From: Owenia fusiformis
Taxonomy: Eukaryota > Annelida > Polychaeta > Sabellida > Oweniidae
DNA length: 64,000 nt
Assembly: GCA_903813345.2 (NCBI GenBank)
Contig: CAIIXF020000001.1
Location: 23,083,915 to 23,147,914, forward strand
Direction: 5' to 3'
Shown here: piece after piece, positions 1 through 9,800 of the stretch
How the letters are laid out: the number at the start of each line of letters is the position of its first letter
How positions within the stretch are numbered: the stretch's first letter is position 1
Position numbers and translations under genes: made by a program
Notes under the pieces: model-generated
Told to the model about the DNA's origin: nothing
Database searches by the model: none
What the model saw: the letters and a program-made list of their open reading frames with translations, nothing else

Positions 1-783
1 GACTTAGATGCCGGCTCGATTTTTCAATTTCTTTCCTACATCCGGCATACTGATAATGCACTAGATTTGCGAACGACGATGAAGAAATTTACGAACAAGC
101 ATTACCATCTACCTGAAATCGCGGGTCCGTTAATAACACTTTTCAATGCAAAGAAGTGTAATCTAGGTACGAGGTAAGTGAAAATATTTCAGAACGAAAT
201 CGGAGGTGTTCCTCGCTATTTATACACGTTTTTATGCATTTTAGTGAAGGAATCTATGTACCGATATTAACCCTTTCTGTCCCATGTCCCGAACCGAAGC
301 ATCTGGACCTAAATTCGGTCCAATATCGGGAAGCCGTGACACCTCTAATTCGCCATAACTGCGAAATACCTTTACATATTTTTCGCCACCTCTTTCGAAA
401 ATTCGCAATTGGCGAATGGCGAACGTCTACCGTGATCTCTGGTGTCTACTACGCAGGATGCTGCATGACAACTGGTTATTATTATAGCTAGAATAATGTG
501 AATTAATAACCAGTCATCTCTACAGCATTAAAGCAAGTGGGTGCAGCACCCACTTGAGATGTTGAAAACAGGCTTGCACCCTCCTGAAAATCGAAAATGA
601 GTAAAATCATGAAAAATTAAATGACCAATTTTGTCTGTATTGTGAAAATTAGAATTTTGCAATAACTTGAGAAAATATCCTGTGGAGAACACAATGATAA
701 CTATTAACTATCTACACAGTTTATTTATGACATGTGTTTAAATACTTATGATGCATAAATGGTAAAAATATATTTCTTTGTAG
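1..783. other. Sequence upstream of the first recognisable E2F exon
   Basis: No E2F coding sequence is recognisable here. A consensus donor (GAG then GTAAGTG, GT at 174-175) could end an upstream exon. However, the first recognisable E2F exon (784) needs a phase-0 partner, and in that frame 1-173 contains several stops, the last (TAA) only 12 nt before the donor with no ATG after it. So 1-173 is either untranslated, belongs to another transcript, or is not an exon. The initiating E2F exon is probably left of the window. From 234 to 783 I see only AT-rich intron-like DNA. Confidence 0.4.
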
Positions 784-889
784 GCAAAGCGTAAACTGGA
801 GTTGGAGCCTGTATATCAGAATGACGGTTTCAAAACCCCAAAGGGCAGAAAAAGACTGAGAACCAATTCAGGCTGTAACAGCCCAAAGG
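784..889 (+). CDS. E2F recovered exon 1
   Basis: Starts directly after a TTTGTAG acceptor (an in-frame TAG sits at 781-783, so translation cannot begin by read-through) and ends in phase 1 before GTGAGT. Encodes AKRKLELE through CNSPK, the region equivalent to the second exon of vertebrate E2F3, where the short E2F3b isoform also joins. Confidence 0.88.
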
Positions 890-3800
890 GTGAGTATATT
901 TTCATTTTATGACACCACCACAAGTGGTGCATGTTAATGCCTTATTTATTAAAGGTGCAACAATTAGTGCAGGGGAGGCCATTCAATGATCATCGACCAG
1001 AATATATTTCAGTTTGGATATTTCATCAAGACTAACATGTATTTTTATTATCTACAAAGAAACCCCCTGGATGAACATTAATTCAGCTGATATTCCTCTT
1101 GAAACGTGGTGAACCTCAAAAATCTATAAGTGGGACTCCCTTTATAGAAGCTTTGAACTGAATTTACACTTCTTAATGCTGAAATTCATAGTTTATCCAT
1201 ACATTTTAAGAAAATAGGTATGTCAAAGAAGATGTTAAGCCAAATATTGACCTGATAACTCAGAAAAAATTTCTCTCTACAGTCCTTGTTGCCCCTTTAA
1301 TAGTAGCTACTAGAAGCAAGATGATGATACCAATATCCTTTAATTAAACCAAAGCAGATTAGAGCAAAATTTGAAACCAGTTGTGGACATGAAGAAATAT
1401 TTAAGTTTGTTGTTTGAAAAGAACTATCCATGGAAGGAAGGGCACAAGGGTGTTCCACTGCAATTTATTATGTGCGATACCTTTATGATATTTTATGGAA
1501 GACAGACCCAGAGACAACTAATTAAAGCCTTTAAGGCTCAGCTGGAAAGTAACATTTTGGTAAAAAATTGCTATACCTGCACATGTTATTTTCTGGTACA
1601 AAATTAAGTATGAAGGCATATGTGTATTTCCTTGCTTTTTTCAGGAAAGTATCATTACACTGTCTACTTTTAATAAACCTGGAAAAAGGTCAATGGTAGC
1701 TCCTGTGTTGTCTGGAAACTTTGAAAGAAAATTTGGAAAAATAGGAAGTGTGAAATATCAGAATTTGATCATATTGTTGGTGTCTTCGAGACAGTTTGTA
1801 TTCCTATCTTAAAGGTCCCTCTCCTGAAGTCAACCTAAACCCATTGATATCTTTCTTAAAAATATGCAACATCTTCTGATATAATACCCGTGGACTAAAG
1901 ATCAAGAGGGTATTTCTCATCTTTTCCCACAGTTTCAAAGCTAGTGTTGCATGCTAGATAAGTTGGACATTTAATGAGAGATGTCATGCAACACAAGTTT
2001 GACAGTATTGCAGGACAACACAACACTTATGATTAATTCCCATATTTGTCTCTAAAAGGAGAATTCAATGGGCTTTCACTAAAATTCCAAAAATAGTAAA
2101 GTGTTACAAAAAAATCAAAAATCCTAAAACGATGGACTGTATAAAAAACTCCCCTATTTTACTGAAAATTGCAATTCTGCACTATACATTACTCTAGGAA
2201 ATCCTGGAGAGGGCATTGTAGAAGAAACATCACTTAAGTTCACCTTGTCTTTGGTTGGTTCATATTAGGATTTGGAAAAGATCACAAATTCACAATCAAA
2301 ATTAACTTATTTGATGCCTTAGATCAGGGCCTTCAATATTAAGAAAGTTGCCATGGTATTTCATAATAGACCAGAGTCAACATTCATACATACATACAGA
2401 GCTTGAGTAAAGTGCTTCAAAGTAGAAATATGTGAACAGTCATTACAGATACACTAAAGAAAAGAAAACATGTTCAAATGTTAAGAAAGTTGCCATGGTA
2501 TTTCATAATAGACCAGAGTCAATATTCATACATACATACAGAGCTTGAGTAAAGAGCTTCAAAGTAGAAATATGTGAACAGTCATTACAGATACACTAAA
2601 GAAAAGAAAACATGTTCAAATGTTAAGAAAGTTGCCATGGTATTTCATAATAGACCAGAGTCAATATTCATACATACATACAGAGCTTGAGTAAAGAGCT
2701 TCAAAGTAGAAATATGTGAACAGTCATTACAGATACACTAAAGAAAAGAAAACATGTTCAAATTATGTCAACAGTTAGAATTGTTGTTGTTCTTATTAAC
2801 CAAATAAAAGAGAGCATTTGAACATTAAAATTGCAATCAAGGAAAAAGTTCAGAAAAGTGGATAAAGGGATTAAGATATGACATCAATATTGACGTAATT
2901 AGTAAGGAGAGTTACACACCTGTTGTTAAATAGTTACAGGAATTGCCTCACCCCCTCCCCCAAATCGCCCCTTCCCTGAATTCCTCCCCCCTTCCCCCAG
3001 AACCCCCATCCCCCAACCCAATCCCAGCAGACACCTTCCATTATAATCTTAGAACATAACCAGACATACTTAACACAGGGGCATGTGTTATTATTTTTAT
3101 CAGATTGCTCCAAGTGAAATATCACTTCAGATTAAATGCAACCTAGACTCTCTTATCTTTACTGAGAAGAGCATTATTATCATCTCCTTAAACACAAATG
3201 ATATCAAGATTTTAAAATATGCAGTTTCAATTTAAGTTATGGACACAATTTTAATTATGTTCATTTCTGTTTTTCTATATAATTTGATTTTCACGAATTC
3301 ATTGTTTCTTGAATTGTAATCTGATTGGAGGAGATTAAAATTATGTGAGCCAATCAGATAAGAAATATCTACAGGATATCAGTATATTTTGTTGAAATGC
3401 CTTTAATAAACATTATGCAATTATTCACCAAGCAATTTTTTAAAATATGAATTAAGATAAAATTAAGAATGTCATATTTGCAATCAGTCACTAGTGGCTG
3501 GTTAATTTACCGTAGTTGGCACAATATTTTTGTTAACACCATGGTAGCACAGTCTGACATTTAGAGTAACTTCTCAGGTGGGGGAGCTTTTCAACTTTCA
3601 TGGGGAGAACTGGCAAACCTTCCCTAGCAATTAGTACTTTGAGGCTCATTTTAAGAGATACTAATTAGTTCATTTTTCTCAGCTTGAGGAACAAGTTGAT
3701 TGCATATTAGCTTTAAGTGTAAGAAGTTTAGCCTTAATACATACAAATGAAAATTAGCATATTTGAATTCTTATATAAAGCATCAATACATGTAGAGTAT

Positions 3801-6800
3801 AAGTAAACCTTAAGAGGCTTATATGTACATATGTATGTATATAATACATTGGAATCACTTGCCAGGGAGAACTGGACCAGTCCACATCTGCACACACAAG
3901 GAAAGATTATTTAAGAGGCCAATGAATAATAAAGATTCTCCTATCTACAGCACTGATTAGGGGAAACATCTTGAGAGTTCACTGAGTGAATGTAGTAACA
4001 TACTAGAGGTGTTAGATTTTGATAGATTTGGGAATGTGATAATTGTTGCTTATCATCTCGTCAACTCAGTGGTGGATTTCAGAGTTCGGGACAGACCTAT
4101 CTTTGAGTCTTATATGTTTGTGAGTGCTATACTGAAAGTGGAATTCATTTGGTTAGCAGAATATACAGAAGCAAATAGTGCTGGTGAAGACTCGAACCTT
4201 AAGAAGATTTTTTGGGATCTCAACATAAAACTGCAAAGAGCAAGTGACTTAGTAACATTTTAGAATCGACTGTTTTAGTAAAAAGTGAAATTTTAGTTCA
4301 TTCTTGGAAAAGTGTACTGGCGTTTTAGCAGGAACAATTATTTTCTACACTTTGATCGTGTAGGATACAATCGAATTACAATGGCGAAAGGACGGAATAG
4401 GCGTGCGACTAGAAACTTCGGGAATGTTATACATTCGCAGAACAATCAATCGCCATCTGATGATGTAAAATACAAGAACATAGTTGGGATTCTCTCCAAT
4501 ACTGCAAAAGGAGGAAGTGTTTCTACTGACAATGGTGTGTTTATGATGCCTGGAATTGCGCAGACCAATCTTATTAACAATACCCTATCACACCCAGTGG
4601 TACTCAATGGATGTGACCCATCACAGGCGCAACATCTAGGAACCGCCATCAGTTACCAAATGATTCTTCCAGGTTACACCACCCCGAATACTCAACACCA
4701 TAGCAACAATACAACAAATTCAAACTTACCAGTTCTCAACACCATGCTCAATATGGGTTATAATCAGACCATTGAGGACCTTATACCAAAACATAAGAAT
4801 GAAACTAGCAAATTGAATAAAACATCTAGTCTGAATCTGAATGGGAAATCTCTGCCAACAGGCCCAAGAAACCACCAGATGGAAAAGCAAGCTCATGTAA
4901 AATCGTTCCAACCAACCTTGAAGGATGTCTTCAAGAGCAAGAAACGCAAATCAGATGTACTGGATGAGGTTAAGAGCTTGCGTAAGATGCAACAGATGGT
5001 TAATATTGCAACCAAAGAACAAGGCCATGGTGGTCCAGTTAAGAAACAACATGGTATGACATATGTCACAGATCTACAATAAAGATAGCCCCTTGCGTAC
5101 TATTGACTTCATGTTGCGAAAAGGTTTTTTGTCAGATGTTACTGATATGTGAATGATCTCTCAAGATTTCATTGTGGAGATGGGATTTTGCAAAACTGTC
5201 AGACAGAAAATCTTAAGATTATCATGAATATTTCAAGGAAAATCAAAATCGAAGTATTTTCTGAATTTATAGACATGAAAGGTATGCAAAAATATAATAA
5301 TTTTTTGATTGAATGTGTGTACATGTATTATGAATGCAATAAATAATGTATAATCTTATGTACATTGCAGTGAAGTCACCACTTGAGAAGACCAGATATG
5401 ACACATCACTTGGCTTGCTTACTAAAAAGTTTGTTGGACTGTTGAGGTCATCTCCAGATGGGGTAAGGCATTTTCAATTAAATGTTTTTTACTTCATTCT
5501 CAACATTAGGCAAGGTTTTTCACTTCATTCTCAACATTAGGCAGGGTTTTTCACTTCATTCTCAACATAAGACAAGGTTTTTCACTTCATTCTCAACATT
5601 AGGCAGGGTTTTTCACTTCATTCTCAACATAAGACAAGGTTTTTCACTTCATTCTCAACATTAGGCTAGATTTTTCACTTCATTTTCAACATAAGGCAAG
5701 GTTTTTCACTTCATTCTCAACATTAGGCTAGATTTTTCACTTCATTCTCAACATTAGGCAGGGTTTTTCACTTCATTCTCAACATTAGGCAGGGTTTTTC
5801 ACTTCATTCTCAACATAAGACAAGGTTTTTCACTTCATTCTCAACATTAGGCAGGGTTTTTCACTTCATTCTCAACATAAGACAAGGTTTTTCACTTCAT
5901 TCTCAACATTAGGCTAGATTTTTCACTTCATTTTCAACATAAGGCAAGGTTTTTCACTTCATTCTCAACATTAGGCTAGATTTTTCACTTCATTCTCAAC
6001 ATAAGACAAGGTTTTTCACTTCATTCTCAACATTAGGCAGGGTTTTTCACTTCATTCTCAACATAAGACAAGGTTTTTCACTTCATTCTCAACATTAGGC
6101 TAGATTTTTCACTTCATTTTCAACATAAGGCAAGGTTTTTCACTTCATTCTCAACATTAGGCAAGGTTTTTCACTTCATTCTCAACATTGGGCAAGGTTT
6201 TTCACTTCATTCTCAATAATAGGCAAGAGTTTTCATCTCATTCTCAATAATAGGCAAGGCTTAACTCTTAGTTCTAAACATTAGGAAAAGGTTTTCTCTT
6301 CATTTCCCAACAGTATTAACAACACTTCTATAACAGATTGATTTCAGTATAACTCCTAAATAAATATGAGTAAATGTTCCCAAATCATACCTGAATAGAA
6401 TGCCCTTATTTAAACTTTTAACTCTTAGCATTTGAGCTTATCAGTTCAATTGTTGAGTGTAGGATGACAAGATTTTGTTACAGAAATACAGGATATTTAG
6501 GATAAACATCCTATCAATTACTCCTAATTAATCAAATGATATGTTGAACAAATAAAATTTTGTATAACCCAAGTGGTTTGATCTTCACATGTAGTTTTTG
6601 TATTCATGATAACATCTTTAATTTTGTATTTGAATCAACTTTTCATTTTTGATCAACAGGATAAAGTTGAAACAACTTAAGTTTTGCATCAGAATCAGAA
6701 ACTTTGCAAAAGAATAGATGTCAAATTTATGAACATTTTTATATGGATTCATTTCTGGATAACAATCAATTTCATGCATGATTGCATAATACTTAACATA

Positions 6801-9800
6801 ACTTGTTAGGTTTAAACTCTGTATGACCCATGTGGGCTATTCTTAATTGAGCAGAATTACAGTTTTGGCAGGATTACAATTACTTAAGCTTAACTATTTG
6901 GACCTTTAAATCCCAAGGTTTCAGCATTGTTATAAGGTGCCCTATTAATCTAAAAAGTAGATCAATCCAATATTTTTACATTACATGTGTGCACAATTGC
7001 TGAGATCAATCAACAATCATTCATTCATTTCAATTGAATTAATTTGAATCAAATAAAAGAAAATCTCCATGGATATAAGACCTTTTATGCCATTTTAGAA
7101 ATATCCTGTTATTTCATTTTCAAAGTGGCTTTCATGATTACTTTTCATTGTTTGCAAATTTTGAATTCGTCTTAACTGTTACATAAATAGGATTAATACC
7201 TGGGTTTGTATGCATTGATCTTATATGTTTATCAAGTTTCTATGGATTCTAAACTTTAAATAGCTCCACATTACACTTGGTGTATGCACAATGTACATGT
7301 ATATTTAGAATAAGTAAATATGTACATGTACATTTAGTTTGCATTCAAAGTCTATCACATCTCATTCTTTTCATGAGGAGTTCTGTTTCTATTTGATCCT
7401 TTGAATGGAATCTAAGAATAAAATCATAAAAGACTGTAAATTTTTGAAAATCTTGTTAATTTTGTCTGCTATTTGTTTTGCTTAGAGGGTTCCGATTAGC
7501 ATCCCGTATAAAAACAATATGGCGGCTCTAGGCGAATCAACTGGATCAGTCCATTTTTAAGAAATAAGGGGAGTTCTGTAAAATCCAGTTTATTGAAATT
7601 GTCTTTGAGATAAAGTAATCCGTTTATAATGATTTTGAAAACGTTATCCAAAGAGTGATTGCGTTCAAAGAATACATGTACAACAGCTAAAATCCTTGCA
7701 TTAGAAACCGGATTGTCTTGCTTTGTTTCATTTGTAAGATATTTCATATGCCAAGTTGTGTGCTATTACGTTATGGGGAAATTTAGATGCCAATTTTTCC
7801 TTATTATACACAAATAGATGATCCTGAAATTTCGCCCATAAATGTGGAATTGATTTGTCAAAATAAAAATCACCCTTTTATAAATGTGTGACGATCTATA
7901 ATATACTTATGCTATATAACAGTTAGAGGTGTTGACACAACGACCTCAAACCTGTGAACCCTTGAGTATTATTCCGGGATCGGGCCTTTTATACTAAACG
8001 GTGAGCAACACCAGAAACGAGCGTTCGATTTGCTAAACGATATGCGTCACCCTTTAAAACACATTTTGAAACTGGTGTATTTTTAACAATTCTCCCACAT
8101 TGTGGCGATTTTTTCAGAAGAACACAATTTTATTTTTCGTGATTGAATTTTTGATATGAAGTAAATACCCTCTAACCTTAAATTTAACTGTGGCTCGGAT
8201 TTGTTAACATACATGTATTTTTGATAAAAAAGAGAGGAATTTGATTTGATGTGAAAATAGTTCAATTGGTATATCCATGCTAGAAAGTTTTGCATGCTAT
8301 TCTCTGGATGAGTTTGTCACTATTTATCACAATTTCATCAGTATTCTAAAATGAGGGCTGCTTGTTGTCATACTTATGGAGGGGGGTGTATATCAACACC
8401 ACTGAAATACTAGGGCTTTAAACCGACCCACGAGAGCCTGAAAGACCTTAAATAATTGTTTCAAATTTTTCTTCTTCAGGTGCTAGATTTGAACAAAGCA
8501 GCAGAATATTTAGATGTCCAAAAGCGGAGAATATATGATATTACTAATGTACTGGAGGGAATCAACCTGATAGTGAAAAAATCAAAAAATAATATACAAT
8601 GGAAGTAAGTGAAACATTTTAGTTATACAAACATAAGTTATATTATTGTTCTGCACATGTAACCTCGTATGTCCATTTTCGTATAGTGTGCTGGGGATTT
8701 GTTTTTTGGAGCAACTCATCTATTTATCAAATGTTAAATGTGAAATCAAGGGAAGGGAGGTATATCGATGGTAAAGTTCAGAAGCTTATATTATTGCAAT
8801 ATGAAAAGTGTAATATGGATAAAATGTAAACGGTGTCTCTAATTAGTCCAGTTAAATATTATATGGACAATGTTTGCTTTTGCTTGAGTTAATGTTTAAT
8901 AGATAACTTTTAAGAAATATCCTTCACGTTAACGTAAATGACCTACTTATACTGCCTCCTAAGGCTAGGATATTTAGTAGATTTGGTTTTCATATCCCTC
9001 CTTATAGTACTCACATTATTTTTATTAGAGATAAAAGATTGACCCGTATCCTTTCTTGGCCTAACCTAAGGGTCTTATCAATGTAAAGTATTTCAATCAA
9101 CAATCTTCGAACCTAAAATCAAACAAACTTACATAACAATGCCCCATATCACCTTTTATGATCACTTACTTAAATGGTTAATTAAACACTCCCCTCCTCG
9201 TATAGGCCAGTATTTTTAGTTCAACATGAAGCTTTGACTAGTGTGAAATCATGGTGACCAAGGTATCATTTTTACCCTTGGTGGCCATAATATGCCTGGC
9301 TGCGTATGAAGCTCCAAGGAAAATTTTTTATGTACTTAACCAAGTGAAAAGGGCACAGTAATATCTGAGAGATGTTACACACAAGTTCTCCAAAACGTGT
9401 GTCACATAACCTCTTTGTTGGTAATTGTTTTCATAAATTCCCATCACCTATACATGCTATCCCACATTGTTAATGGTTGAATAAATATCCCCAACCTGTA
9501 CAGAGTGAGCCACATTATTAACATTTGATGTATTAATGTTTCAGAGGTGGAAGCAGTGTCACACCATTAGGAACCCAATCTGTAGGAGTCAGTGCCCAAC
9601 ATGTAGATCTGCACTCAGGTTAGCGATAAGGCCTTAGTTTGTTCTAAGTTACATTTCTGAATTAAAGGTATCTACAGAGTGAGATCCAAACCAAACCTAA
9701 TTTTGGAATTGCTATATATGTTTGACTATTGTTTGTTCCACTCATGAAATTTCAAGAAGAGTCCACCATAATCGAGAGTTGTTTCAAAATTAATGGGTTG

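Larger units (their letters stand above)
890..5370 (+). other. E2F intron (4.5 kb)
   Basis: Holds a dispersed repeat end (about 908-945, TGACACCACC type), a 950-1310 block that recurs at 63330-63670, a 142-bp triplicate (2339-2764), a C-rich tract on the plus strand at 2947-3030, and the nested ORF at 4381-5082. Nothing else coding is recognisable. Confidence 0.6.
5463..8479 (+). other. E2F intron (3.0 kb)
   Basis: Carries the 31-bp array at its 5' end and a TTAA-type MITE at 7486-8053. Between 6260 and 7480, and from 8060 to 8479, I see only AT-rich DNA. Confidence 0.7.

Noticed and set aside
1-173. Coding first exon of E2F ending at the GTAAGT donor at 174
   Set aside because: The phase needed to join 784 has stops, including one 12 nt before the donor, and the fully open frame has the wrong phase and no E2F similarity.
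4009-4263. 84-codon open stretch upstream of the nested ORF
   Set aside because: No ATG start, no homology and AT-rich codons. It may be part of a 5' leader of the nested ORF at most.
5484-6250. CRISPR-like array
   Set aside because: There are no unique spacers: the whole 31-bp unit repeats. Context is a eukaryotic intron.
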